NCBI GenBank assembly: GCA_002951815.1
Contig: CP019454.1
Coordinates: 1,736,001-1,800,000, forward strand
DNA: 64,000 bases
Direction of reading: 5' to 3'
From: Sulfobacillus thermotolerans
Lineage (GTDB): Bacteria > Bacillota > Sulfobacillia > Sulfobacillales > Sulfobacillaceae
In this document: in pieces, positions 1 through 7,765 of the stretch
Layout: each line of letters starts with the position of its first letter
How positions within the stretch are numbered: the stretch's first letter is position 1
Translations under genes and position numbers: made by a program
The notes under the pieces: generated by a model
What the model was told of the DNA's origin: nothing
The model's database searches: none
What the model saw: only the letters and a program-made list of their open reading frames with translations

Positions 1-37
1 TCAGGCGGGTCAAGTGTTGCAAAATCAAGGGGCATAA
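1..37 (+). CDS. possible 3' end of an upstream gene (paaA expected), partial
   Basis: One forward frame, starting at base 2, reads a short tail ending VLQNQGA and stops at TAA 35-37. Its position just before paaB would suit the catalytic subunit PaaA, but the visible piece is too short to identify, and another frame could be the real one. The 51 bases that follow hold the paaB ribosome binding site. Confidence 0.25.
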   Translation, partial: QAGQVLQNQGA

Positions 38-88
38 CGCGGGTAGACGCGAACGGTTCTTGCTTAATGACAAAAGGAGGGACTTTTG

Positions 89-433
89 ATGAATCCGCAA
101 GAAATACCTGTGTACGAAGTCTTTGTGCAAGCGGATGCTCTAAGCTTTCCAACGCATGTGGGAAGCCTGCGTGCTGCCTCGCCAGCCTTTGCGCTACAAT
201 TAGCTAAAGAAACATTTTGCCGCCGCGAAGATGCACATGATGTGTGGGTGGTGCCGTCACAAGCGATATCGCGGGCCCGCCGTGACGCTACCGCCGCATT
301 ACCTACAACGACTTCCGACAAACGTTACCGGCTGCCGAGTGGCTATGACAACGCGCCTCACTGGAAACGGTTCAAGGCACAGGCCATGACGATTGAAGAA
401 GTGGCTGCCGACATGCGGACGAAGGGGCGGTGA
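89..433 (+). CDS. paaB: 1,2-phenylacetyl-CoA epoxidase subunit PaaB
   Basis: Small subunit (114 residues) of the multicomponent monooxygenase that epoxidises phenylacetyl-CoA in aerobic phenylacetate catabolism. The N-terminal PVYEVFVQ segment, a central HVGSLRAASPAFALQLAKETF stretch and a DVWVVPS block match the PaaB family in order and length. ATG 89 is preferred over the in-frame TTG 86 because AAAGGAGG at 73-80 lies 8 bases before it. The stop overlaps the paaC start (TGATG at 431-435), so the two are translationally coupled. PaaB is thought to bridge the catalytic PaaAC core; it has no catalytic residues of its own. Confidence 0.93.
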   Translation: MNPQEIPVYEVFVQADALSFPTHVGSLRAASPAFALQLAKETFCRREDAHDVWVVPSQAISRARRDATAALPTTTSDKRYRLPSGYDNAPHWKRFKAQAMTIEEVAADMRTKGR

Positions 434-1212
434 TGATTGTGGAGATATTGACGGACGCAGAGCGTGTGGCATTGCAGCGTATTTTGATCCCGGTGGCTGA
501 TGATGAGTGGATTTTGGGGCACCGCGGATCGGAGTGGTTGGGCTTGGCACCGGACTTGGAAGAAGACTTGGCGCTGAGTTCAATAACGCAAGATAATCTT
601 GGTCATGCGCAGTTGCTTTATGATATCGTAGCTGACCTTGGAGGCTATAGTGCAGACCAATGGGTGTACGCCAGGTCGCCTAGCGAATGGAAACATTGTC
701 AATTAGTCGAGATGTCCCGTCAAGATTGGGCGGACCTTGTAGCGGGCCGTTTTGTTTATGAGACGTTTGATGAGATGCGCCTGCAAATGCTAAATCTTAT
801 TGCATATCAACCATTGCAGGCGGCTGTGACGAAAATTCGGCAAGAAAAGATGTATCATCTGCAACACTTTGAGAGTTGGGTAGACACTTTGGTGTTGGGT
901 GGTCAAAGCGCTAGGCAGCGTATATTGGAGGCTTTAACGGATGTGTATGCGCAAATCGGCGATATGTTTGTGTGGGAAGAGACTAACCCGGGTTTAGATT
1001 TGTGGCATTTGAACGAGACCGCCCGTGGGCTACCGCAAAAATGGGTTACGCGTCTTCAAGGGAAGTATGAGTCTTTGGGTTTACCTTGGCACACCAGGGT
1101 TATTCCTCAGGCAGAAAGCAATGGTCGATTAGGCCAACACGCCGAATCCTTTTTCCCCTTATGGAAGGAAATGACGAGTGTGCGGGAGATCGCGCCCTTG
1201 AGCGGCTGGTAA
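433..1212 (+). CDS. paaC: 1,2-phenylacetyl-CoA epoxidase structural subunit PaaC
   Basis: A 259-residue ferritin-like protein, the structural partner of the di-iron subunit PaaA. The segments LGHRGSEWLGLAPDLEEDLA, SSITQDNLGHAQLLYD, EKMYHLQHFESWV and GRLGQHAESFFPLWKEM are typical of the PaaC four-helix bundle. The start is the ATG overlapping the paaB stop; an in-frame GTG at 430 is less likely. A 25-base gap follows, containing the GGAAGGAGAG ribosome binding site of paaD. In studied members PaaC holds PaaA in shape and lacks a functional iron centre. Confidence 0.94.
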   Translation: MIVEILTDAERVALQRILIPVADDEWILGHRGSEWLGLAPDLEEDLALSSITQDNLGHAQLLYDIVADLGGYSADQWVYARSPSEWKHCQLVEMSRQDWADLVAGRFVYETFDEMRLQMLNLIAYQPLQAAVTKIRQEKMYHLQHFESWVDTLVLGGQSARQRILEALTDVYAQIGDMFVWEETNPGLDLWHLNETARGLPQKWVTRLQGKYESLGLPWHTRVIPQAESNGRLGQHAESFFPLWKEMTSVREIAPLSGW

Positions 1213-1237
1213 ATAGTACCGGAAGGAGAGATGGCTT

Positions 1238-1681
1238 ATGTCGACGGACGAGATATGGGACCGTTTGAAGACGGTTGCAGATCCTGAGATTCCCAACTTG
1301 AGCATTGTCGATTTAGGCATGGTTGATCGCGTTGAGATAGACCAGGGCCATGTCAAGGTGGACTTAATGCCCACGTTTGTGGGGTGTCCCGCGTTGCATT
1401 GGATTGAGCAGAAAGTGGAAGAAGCCTTAGCGCCTTATCCTACCACCGTCAAATTTGTCTATCGAACGCCATGGACAACAGAGCGGTTAACCGCACGCGG
1501 CCGTGAACGGCTATTAGAATGGGGGGTGGCACCACCTCTTAACCAGCCTGGACCCGTGACGTGTCCGTTATGTGGATCGCAAAAAACCCATCTCAATAGT
1601 GCCTTTGGGCCGAGTTTGTGTCGAGCGATCTATTATTGCGACGAGTGTCAGCAACCCTTTGAGGCAATGAAAGCGATTTAG
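1238..1681 (+). CDS. paaD: phenylacetate epoxidase assembly protein PaaD (MIP18 family)
   Basis: A 147-residue protein with an N-terminal MIP18/DUF59 domain containing the DPEIP signature at residues 15-19, and a C-terminal zinc-ribbon-like tail with Cys109, Cys112, Cys134 and Cys137 (CPLC and CDEC pairs). This two-part layout is characteristic of PaaD, which is needed for maturation of the epoxidase, probably for iron or Fe-S delivery. It is the last paa gene here: the reductase PaaE does not follow, and a strong terminator lies 20 bases downstream. Confidence 0.92.
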   Translation: MSTDEIWDRLKTVADPEIPNLSIVDLGMVDRVEIDQGHVKVDLMPTFVGCPALHWIEQKVEEALAPYPTTVKFVYRTPWTTERLTARGRERLLEWGVAPPLNQPGPVTCPLCGSQKTHLNSAFGPSLCRAIYYCDECQQPFEAMKAI

Positions 1682-1701
1682 TCGGCCTGTAACCCATAGA
1701 G

Positions 1702-1728
1702 AACCGTCCCAAAATGGGACGGTTTTTT
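1702..1728 (+). terminator. rho-independent terminator after paaD
   Basis: A perfect 10-base stem (1702-1711 with 1715-1724, AACCGTCCCA/TGGGACGGTT) has a 3-base AAA loop and is followed by a run of T to 1728. It closes the paa operon and separates it from the secretion-like locus. Confidence 0.93.
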
Positions 1729-1855
1729 GTGTTTTAAAGGATTGACGGGAAGGCTGTTGCATCGTGGCAAGAATCTATACCGATCGCGTCAACGGGTCCT
1801 TCGCTATGATAAGGACAGGCCCGAGGACGCGGCCAAATAACGGGGAGGGAATACC

Positions 1856-2089
1856 ATGCCAACGGCCCACGTACTGTCCTTGATTACCAAATTAACAAGT
1901 GTCTTGGTCGACATCGCTGGGGGACTGTTTTCATTAGTGATGGTCTATGGCGGAATACGGTTTATGGTGGCACAAAGTCCGCGCTCGGTGCAAGCGGCCA
2001 AAGAATTAATGACGCGGGCAGCTGGCGGTTTGATTTTAATTTTATTGGTTGATGTAATACGGCAGGTTATCCAGTATGCGGCTAGCTGA
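1856..2089 (+). CDS. small two-helix membrane protein, VirB2/TrbC pilin-like
   Basis: A 77-residue hydrophobic protein with two predicted membrane segments (about residues 15-36 and 52-70) separated by a short charged loop, QSPRSVQAAKELMTRAA. This is the layout of VirB2/TrbC-type pilins and related small membrane proteins of type IV secretion systems. No signal peptidase site is obvious. It opens a run of secretion-like genes and overlaps the next one by 14 bases. The start is ATG 1856, preceded by GGGGAGGGA. The function is inferred from topology and neighbours (VirB3- and VirB4-like), since sequence alone is weak in this family. Confidence 0.55.
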   Translation: MPTAHVLSLITKLTSVLVDIAGGLFSLVMVYGGIRFMVAQSPRSVQAAKELMTRAAGGLILILLVDVIRQVIQYAAS

Positions 2090-2879
2090 TCCCTCCGCTT
2101 TGGTGAAAAGCAGTGTGTTAAAAGGCGTATTATCATGGGTGGCCAAAACGCTCGACAGCACACTGATTCAAGTGAGTCACGTAGTCTTTATGCATGTTGT
2201 TTTTCGTCCTTTCCAGCTATCGTCCACGGCCATGCAAGTCTATGGTGTCAGCCGCAGTTTGGCTATCTCCGCGAGTGCGGCATTTTTGATGTGGGCCATT
2301 ATTCAAGTGCAGTGGCCTGAATTGCGAGTGGGGCCATGGATGTCAACTCCAGTTATTACGGTGCACCGGGCGGTGACACAAGCTTTGTGGGCCATCACGG
2401 CTATACCGGTCGTACGCTTGCTTCTAAATCTCAATAACGCGGTGGTGAGAGCTTTAGACACGCCGGCAACCAGCATGGGATCACCATCTTTTGGGTCTTT
2501 GGGTGTGGTAACAGATCCCGTAGCTGCTGTGCTGATATTCTTGGCGGTCTTGGTCTTGATGGTGCTGTTAGGCGTTTATTATGGAGTCCGAAGTGTGGAA
2601 ATTGTTGTCTTAATGGCGCTCATTCCGTGGTTTGCCTTAGTGTGGATGGCCCATCCTGGCAGTCTGGTGTTACAAAAGTTGACGAAGGAGCTCATCGTGG
2701 CCATCTTTATACAGAGTCTTCATGCGTTGATGTTTTATTTCTTTCTCCATGTCACGCAAGGGGCCGGAAGCACTGTGCCCGGACAATTAGCAGAAATCGG
2801 GATCTTGTGGTATATGCTCAAGCTTCCTCAGCAACTGCGGCGTATGGTGGGTGCTGTGGGGCCAGGAGGTGTCGCGTAG
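2076..2879 (+). CDS. polytopic membrane protein, VirB6/TrbL-like
   Basis: A 267-residue integral membrane protein with about six hydrophobic segments. One long pair around residues 145-190 carries VLIFLAVLVLMVLLGVYYG, and a Trp/Pro-rich turn (LIPWFALVWM) follows. VirB6/TrbL proteins are inner-membrane channel components of type IV secretion systems with the same size and topology, and this gene sits between VirB2-like and VirB3-like genes as expected. The start overlaps the previous gene. The call rests on topology and gene order. Confidence 0.55.
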   Translation: MRLADPSALVKSSVLKGVLSWVAKTLDSTLIQVSHVVFMHVVFRPFQLSSTAMQVYGVSRSLAISASAAFLMWAIIQVQWPELRVGPWMSTPVITVHRAVTQALWAITAIPVVRLLLNLNNAVVRALDTPATSMGSPSFGSLGVVTDPVAAVLIFLAVLVLMVLLGVYYGVRSVEIVVLMALIPWFALVWMAHPGSLVLQKLTKELIVAIFIQSLHALMFYFFLHVTQGAGSTVPGQLAEIGILWYMLKLPQQLRRMVGAVGPGGVA

Positions 2880-2883
2880 TTTC

Positions 2884-3171
2884 ATGGCGCCATCCTCATC
2901 ATCTATCGTTTCACGGCCTTTATCCAAAAATCCCCCGCTTATTTGGGGCATGACAGTAAAAGACCTTATGTGGCCCGTATTAAGTCTGGCACTAGACGCC
3001 ATCATCTGGCGTCACGATCCCCGCGGCGGTTTTGTCGAAGTGCTTGTCCTCACCGCGTGTGCCGCATTGGGAATGGCTTTGGGGATCGTGCGCGTGCATG
3101 GTCGTTCTATTCCTTCTTGGCTTCTTGTTATTCTCCTGTTTTATTTGCACCCGCGTCTCTATTTGCCTTGA
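2884..3171 (+). CDS. VirB3/PrgI-like membrane protein
   Basis: A 95-residue protein with a short polar N-terminus (SRPLSKNPPLIWGMTVKDL) and two to three membrane segments. The arrangement resembles VirB3 and the PrgI family, which sit immediately upstream of VirB4 ATPases in Gram-positive conjugation loci. It does so here too. ATG 2884 is 13 bases after AGGAGGT (2864-2870); the frame is open further upstream to GTG 2851, but that would overlap the previous gene by 29 bases. Confidence 0.6.
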   Translation: MAPSSSSIVSRPLSKNPPLIWGMTVKDLMWPVLSLALDAIIWRHDPRGGFVEVLVLTACAALGMALGIVRVHGRSIPSWLLVILLFYLHPRLYLP

Positions 3172-3201
3172 ATCCCTGCCTTGCGGAAAGGAACGATGGC
3201 G

Positions 3202-3783
3202 ATGGATATTTTGATAAACAAGTTATTTCCTATTCAAGCTATTGGTCCGGGGCTTTGTTTACTTCACAAAAATCGCTATGTTGCTGTGTTGGAGGCTATT
3301 CCCGTAAATTTTGCGATGCGTTCTGACGTTGACCAGGAACGTATGGTATCCGGTTATGCCAACTTCTTAAATGGGCTAAGCTTTCCCGTGCAAATTTTTG
3401 TCCGGTCCGAGACGTTGCGCGTGAATGATTATCTGGCAGACCTCGTAGACCAAACCACTCAGATGGAGCCTTCATTGCGCCCAGCTCTAGACGATTACCT
3501 CCAGTTTATAAAGGAATCGGTCACGGTGCATCGCCTTATTAAACGCCATTTCTACTTGGTGTTGTCATGGATATCAAACGATTTCCGAAAACCATTAGGA
3601 ACAGGAGAACCGTTGTGGGACGAAGCGGCGCAAGAATTATTACGACGTCAAGAACTCATTGCTCAAGGGTTAATGGCATTGGGGATTCGCGTCAACACCT
3701 TGGATCAGGCAATGATGCTCAAGTTTTTACACGCGAGTTTTGGGCGGGAACAGCCCAGCACGGAGCTGGCGCCATGGAGCTGA
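3202..3783 (+). CDS. VirB4-like ATPase, N-terminal part (split gene)
   Basis: 193 residues resembling the N-terminal TraC/CagE-type domain of VirB4 ATPases: an opening LFPIQAIGPG, a central DQERMVSGYANFLNGLSFPV, and a helical region ending MLKFLHASFGREQPS. It has no nucleotide-binding motif; that lies in the next gene. The start is taken at ATG 3202, 9 bases after AAAGGA; ATG 3196 is closer to it. The last bases overlap the next start in ATGGAGCTGA, in the -1 frame. This could be a natural two-gene split with coupled translation or a frameshifted single gene. Confidence 0.72.
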   Translation: MDILINKLFPIQAIGPGLCLLHKNRYVAVLEAIPVNFAMRSDVDQERMVSGYANFLNGLSFPVQIFVRSETLRVNDYLADLVDQTTQMEPSLRPALDDYLQFIKESVTVHRLIKRHFYLVLSWISNDFRKPLGTGEPLWDEAAQELLRRQELIAQGLMALGIRVNTLDQAMMLKFLHASFGREQPSTELAPWS

Positions 3784-5459
3784 AACACAAACGGCACCGG
3801 CGTGTATTCGGGCCATTTGAAGGCATTTGGCCTGATTATTTGCAGGTCTTTCCCAAACAATTGGCGGTGGGGGACCGCATGGTCCGCTCTTTTGTGGTCG
3901 TGGATTACCCGCGCCACGTCCAACGGGGATGGTTTGAACCCTTGCTGCGCTTTCCTTACCCTATGACGATGGCCATATACCAGGCGCCATTACCGCCGCA
4001 AGTGGTGATGCGTTCTATGCACCGACATTTGCTCTGGAATCGGGGCATCGACGGGGCAAATCAAGCTAGTGGCCATCTACGCGATCCGGAAATGACGGCA
4101 TCCATTGAAGATGCGGAGCGCATTCGCCTGAAAATTGCCCAAGGCGATGCGCGGGTGCTCGATACGAGCTTGCATCTGACCCTATGGGCTTCGAGTTTGG
4201 AGGAGCTGGATGAAGCGACGGCGCTTCTCATCAGTTTAGCACAGAGTATGCTGTTGGTAATTCGCCCGCTTCACTTTCAACACCTGAATGGGATGAAGTG
4301 GACCCTTCCTATCGGCGAGTATGCGCCCGATGTTCGGGAAATGGAAACGGACGCGTGGGCAACCTTATTTCCTCTGGTATCCGAAGAAATTTTTCATCCG
4401 CGTGGCAATTTGTGGGGAATGAATGGGCAAAACCATTCCCTGATTTTAGTGGATCGCTTCAGTATGCCGTCTCCCCATTCGATTACTATCGCCTGGTCAG
4501 GGGCGGGAAAGAGCTACGCGGCGAAATTGGAAGCGATCCGCGCCAGGTATCGACATTTGCCCGTCTATATCGTGGATCCCGAAGGGGAATACAGTCCATT
4601 GGAACAAGCGGGCGCCTCAATTTGGCGTATTGGAGACCCTAAGACCCCCCAATTTCCGTTTGACCCTTGCGCCATTTCCTATGACGAGCCGGAAGGCCAT
4701 TGGGAACGCGAGGCTGACTTTATCATCCGTTTTTTGTCGCGACTCATGCCAGAAGAGGCATCACAAATCAAGACGGTCATGTGGCCCTTGCTATGGCAAT
4801 GTCGGCCACAGGCCACACGCAACGCGACTTGGCAATTCAATGCGCCACCTTTGGACCTTTTGCACTTGTTGCCGCAGGTTAGGGCCGTGGATGAAGCCTT
4901 TGCGCGACAACTGCAAACGGCTCTAGAACGGTGGAAACTCTTGGTGGGTTCAGGACCGACACAGGCCGGGAACCCGGATTTTCAAGTCTTTGATCTCAGC
5001 CGCCTCACGCCTTTAATGAAAAGTGCGGCATATCTTGCGCTTACGGAGTGGATTGCCAGGCAGACACACCAAAAACAACGACGACTCGTGATTTTTGATG
5101 AAGCTTGGCATTTATTGAATGAGAAAGAGACAGCGGGATATCTCGAAGAATTGTTTCGGCGTGCGCGTAAATGGGGAACCGCTTTGTCGCTGATTACGCA
5201 AGACATTAACGATTTTGTCCAGAGCCGCGCGGCAGAAGTGTGTCTTCGGAACGCGCCCATTGTGCTCCTTCTGAAACAGCATCCCGAAAGCTTGGCGCAA
5301 TTGGCGACACAACTGCGCCTGCATGAGGGCGAAATGATGCGCATTGCGACGGCCGGACGCGGAGAGGGAATTTTAATGGTCGGAGACGATCACGTCCCGA
5401 TCAAGATCAATGCCTCACCGGCCGAGCATGCACTGATAGGCGGACAATACCGGAGATAG
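3774..5459 (+). CDS. VirB4-like ATPase, motor domain (split gene)
   Basis: 561 residues carrying the ATPase part of VirB4. The Walker A motif is AWSGAGKS at residues 240-247, Walker B is RLVIFDEAW with Asp442 and Glu443, and a downstream SLITQDINDF matches the conserved sensor region. VirB4 proteins energise substrate transfer and pilus assembly at the inner membrane in type IV secretion. ATG 3774 has GGAG 8 bases upstream, inside the end of the preceding gene, so translation is probably coupled. Together the two products total about 750 residues, the usual size of one VirB4. No relaxase or VirD4 coupling protein is visible nearby. Confidence 0.85.
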   Translation: MELKHKRHRRVFGPFEGIWPDYLQVFPKQLAVGDRMVRSFVVVDYPRHVQRGWFEPLLRFPYPMTMAIYQAPLPPQVVMRSMHRHLLWNRGIDGANQASGHLRDPEMTASIEDAERIRLKIAQGDARVLDTSLHLTLWASSLEELDEATALLISLAQSMLLVIRPLHFQHLNGMKWTLPIGEYAPDVREMETDAWATLFPLVSEEIFHPRGNLWGMNGQNHSLILVDRFSMPSPHSITIAWSGAGKSYAAKLEAIRARYRHLPVYIVDPEGEYSPLEQAGASIWRIGDPKTPQFPFDPCAISYDEPEGHWEREADFIIRFLSRLMPEEASQIKTVMWPLLWQCRPQATRNATWQFNAPPLDLLHLLPQVRAVDEAFARQLQTALERWKLLVGSGPTQAGNPDFQVFDLSRLTPLMKSAAYLALTEWIARQTHQKQRRLVIFDEAWHLLNEKETAGYLEELFRRARKWGTALSLITQDINDFVQSRAAEVCLRNAPIVLLLKQHPESLAQLATQLRLHEGEMMRIATAGRGEGILMVGDDHVPIKINASPAEHALIGGQYRR

Positions 5460-5476
5460 AAGGGGGAAGAGTAGCC

Positions 5477-6016
5477 ATGGGATTGAAAAACATATCATTG
5501 TCAAGGCCCGCGGCATTAGCAATGGCTGTTGCGGGTGCGGTTTATGCTGGTTTAAGCCTTGTCCCGCTGTTAAAACCCGCTCCCCTTATTCCCGTGGCCA
5601 ATAAAAATTTGGCGGCCGGCACGTATTTGCAGCGCTCAGATATCGTGTGGGTATCGGCCAATAACTCACGGCCGGTTGTGGTGCAAAAATATTTAGCCGT
5701 GGGGGTGCGTAAAGGTCAAGTGCTATCGGCGGCAATGCTGACGGCGAGACCCTCCACTCACCGAGGATTTTTGGTGTCCATTGCAGGCAATGTCCCGCCC
5801 GTTCAAGTAGGACAAGAAGTGGAAATATTTATTATAAGTCAATCCGGGCACCTGTGGCAATTGGGACCGGTTATGGTGTTTAAAGCGGCGTCTGGTGCTA
5901 GCCTTACCGGTACGGCTGGGAGCCCACTCATAGTCGAGATGAATGCCAAGCAGGCCGCGGAGTATGAAGAGGCGAGTCTTCATGGGACCGTCTCTGTGGT
6001 AGGACTGCAACCATGA
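5477..6016 (+). CDS. SAF-domain protein, CpaB/RcpC-like
   Basis: A 179-residue protein with an N-terminal membrane anchor (residues 10-30) and a SAF-like domain: PVANKNLAAGTYLQRSDIVW and then VGVRKGQVLSAAML. This is the hallmark of CpaB/RcpC, which stabilise the Tad/Flp pilus secretin in Gram-negatives and also occur in Gram-positive Tad loci. It is shorter than many CpaB proteins. It lies 17 bases after the VirB4-like gene and overlaps the next gene by ATGA, so it belongs to the same transcription unit. Confidence 0.75.
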   Translation: MGLKNISLSRPAALAMAVAGAVYAGLSLVPLLKPAPLIPVANKNLAAGTYLQRSDIVWVSANNSRPVVVQKYLAVGVRKGQVLSAAMLTARPSTHRGFLVSIAGNVPPVQVGQEVEIFIISQSGHLWQLGPVMVFKAASGASLTGTAGSPLIVEMNAKQAAEYEEASLHGTVSVVGLQP

Positions 6017-6960
6017 TTGTCATCGGCGTGGGTCATGCAGGGGTAGAACGCTTCGTTCAGCAAAAAATGGCGCAAGCGGCCTATACGGATGACGTGGTCA
6101 TTATTCATACATGGGATCAATTGTCTTCGCATTTGAAACAGGCTCACAAGGTGTTAATAGGCGATCGGTTGTTGCGTGACGTGCCGCTCCCAGCGTTGAC
6201 GGAGCTCTTACAATCCTATCCCCATATCGAGTGGCTGCTTTGGACAGCCGAAAACTCGGTGTGGACGGCGCTTAATGGGGGGGTAGAGATCTGGACAGGG
6301 GAGTTGACACCAGAGAAACTCGAGGGGTGGATTCAACACACAACGTCAAAGGGAAGTGCTACACTCCGTACCCACTGGTTATTATGGTCACCTAGTGGTT
6401 GCTATGACCGAGTTCTATCGATTGCGTTATTAACCCACAAGATGCGCCAGATGCATAAAATCGGGACGTGGATTGATCTTGATTGGACGCATAGTTTGCT
6501 CACGTCTTGGTGGAACCCACAAGGCGCAGGACATGAAGCCTTTCCTTATGCACGGTTGACGCGGCAAAAGGCCGATTGGGGATATATTGCGCCTGCACCG
6601 TTGCCGTGGATGCCGGTGCTGTTTCAACCAGATGTCAGAGATATTGAACGCATGTTGCGTACAGTTCACGGATGGCAAGGATGGGATATTGGGGTGGATT
6701 TACGTCCGCTAAGCGTAGGGGTTGTCGCTCAATCGGTCGATCAAGCCGTGATACATATCTCCAGCGGGCTTAGACAACCCTTAGAACAGGGGTTGCAGCT
6801 CTTACGTTCGATGAATCCTCGTCTCGAGTTCATTGCCACAGGACCTGACCCTAACAATCTGTCGAGAAAACTGGGATTACCGTCTCTGGACGCCGATGCT
6901 TCAACCGATACCGGTTTGCGGAGGCTATTTAAGCGTCGGCACCGGAAGAATTCTCATTGA
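6013..6960 (+). CDS. CpaE/TadZ-like protein lacking a P-loop
   Basis: 315 residues. The N-terminal part (1-110) has alternating hydrophobic strands like the receiver-like domain of CpaE/TadZ. The C-terminal part resembles the ParA/MinD fold, but where the ATP-binding loop is expected (residues 123-140, LLWSPSGCYDRVLSIALL) the glycine-rich GKT motif is missing. CpaE/TadZ proteins localise Tad pili, and some members have degenerate ATP sites. The assignment depends on this position match and on the preceding CpaB-like gene, so it is moderate. The 3' end overlaps the convergent padR-like gene by 32 bases. Confidence 0.5.
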   Translation: MIVIGVGHAGVERFVQQKMAQAAYTDDVVIIHTWDQLSSHLKQAHKVLIGDRLLRDVPLPALTELLQSYPHIEWLLWTAENSVWTALNGGVEIWTGELTPEKLEGWIQHTTSKGSATLRTHWLLWSPSGCYDRVLSIALLTHKMRQMHKIGTWIDLDWTHSLLTSWWNPQGAGHEAFPYARLTRQKADWGYIAPAPLPWMPVLFQPDVRDIERMLRTVHGWQGWDIGVDLRPLSVGVVAQSVDQAVIHISSGLRQPLEQGLQLLRSMNPRLEFIATGPDPNNLSRKLGLPSLDADASTDTGLRRLFKRRHRKNSH

Positions 6961-7303
6961 CAATTTGGCGATAGGTGGCGAGAAATGAGGCCAGGGATTG
7001 TTGACGTACTTCCATTTCGCGGACCCATTCTTCAAGGCGCAGACGGCCATGGTCCGTCAATTGGTATTGGCGGATGGGAGCGCCGCTATCTTCTGTCACC
7101 CATGTTGAATGCAAGCAGCCGGTAGCTTCGAGTTCGCGCAACAAGCGGTAAATACGGCCGCTGTCAACCGTCCATTCCTCGGGTAATACAGCGGTTAGAC
7201 GATTCAGCAGATGGCCGCCATGGTCAGGTTTTTGCATTAACAACAACAGAATAAAGGCTTCAAGATGTTTGCCCGTTTGATATCGTCGTAAATTCTCGGA
7301 CAT
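6929..7303 (-). CDS. PadR-family transcriptional regulator
   Basis: A 124-residue winged-helix protein. The segments HLEAFILLLLMQKPDHGGHLLNRL, VDSGRIYRLLRELEATGCL and RQYQLTDHGRLRLEEWV match the PadR N-terminal DNA-binding domain, followed by a short dimerisation helix (subfamily 2 size). ATG 7303 is chosen because AGGAGG lies 8 bases upstream; longer starts to 7321 lack this. Its target cannot be read from the sequence. It could control the aldolase genes upstream on the same strand, or itself. Confidence 0.88.
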   Translation of the reverse strand: MSENLRRYQTGKHLEAFILLLLMQKPDHGGHLLNRLTAVLPEEWTVDSGRIYRLLRELEATGCLHSTWVTEDSGAPIRQYQLTDHGRLRLEEWVREMEVRQQSLASFLATYRQIVNENSSGADA

Positions 7304-7332
7304 AAATAAGGCCTCCTGCAACCAATGAGAAA

Positions 7333-7357
7333 AGAGGCCGACCAGGCCTCTTTTTTT
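7333..7357 (-). terminator. hairpin terminator between the CMD-family gene and padR
   Basis: A 7-base stem AGAGGCC/GGCCTCT (7333-7339 with 7345-7351) and a 5-base loop, with T runs on both sides: seven T on the plus strand, four on the minus strand. On the minus strand it closes the aldolase/CMD unit just before padR. It may also stop plus-strand read-through. Confidence 0.75.
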
Positions 7358-7360
7358 GCT

Positions 7361-7738
7361 TTAGACGTTTTGGGGTTGTAAAATGCTTTCTAGGCCTTCT
7401 AGTGACGCAGAGTAGACGGCCGTCCCGGCAATATACTGGGCATGGGCCATCACTGCGCCAACTTCTTCGTGGGTCAGACCGGCTTTCAAGGCCGCTTGCA
7501 TATTGTTACGAATACACATGGGCACTCGGGTCACTAAAGCCGCTGCCAAATTGATAATCGCAATGGTTTTTTCATCCAGCGGGCTGTCTTCCCGGTAGAG
7601 CTTGGCGGCTGTGGATTGTGCTTCAGAAATGTTGGGGTTGATTTCTGCGAGATAACGACGCAGTTTCATAGGACGCCCCAACTTGACTTCTTCTTGGTGA
7701 ATTTGTTCGAGAATCTTGGCTTTTTTTTCTTGGTTCAC
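7361..7738 (-). CDS. carboxymuconolactone decarboxylase (AhpD-like) family protein
   Basis: 125 residues with the family core LDEKTIAIINLAAALVTRVP, then MCIRNNMQAALKAGLTHEEVGAVMAHAQYIAGTAVY. The usual redox CxxC is replaced by Cys75-x-x-Asn, so a peroxidase-type disulfide relay is unlikely; single-Cys members occur in decarboxylases and in proteins of unknown role. GTG 7738 is the start, with GGAGGAT 7 bases before. It lies downstream of, and probably with, the class II aldolase gene, suggesting a shared catabolic or detoxifying role. Confidence 0.8.
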   Translation of the reverse strand: MNQEKKAKILEQIHQEEVKLGRPMKLRRYLAEINPNISEAQSTAAKLYREDSPLDEKTIAIINLAAALVTRVPMCIRNNMQAALKAGLTHEEVGAVMAHAQYIAGTAVYSASLEGLESILQPQNV

Positions 7739-7765
7739 GGGAATATCCTCCTCAAATTGGACGGC

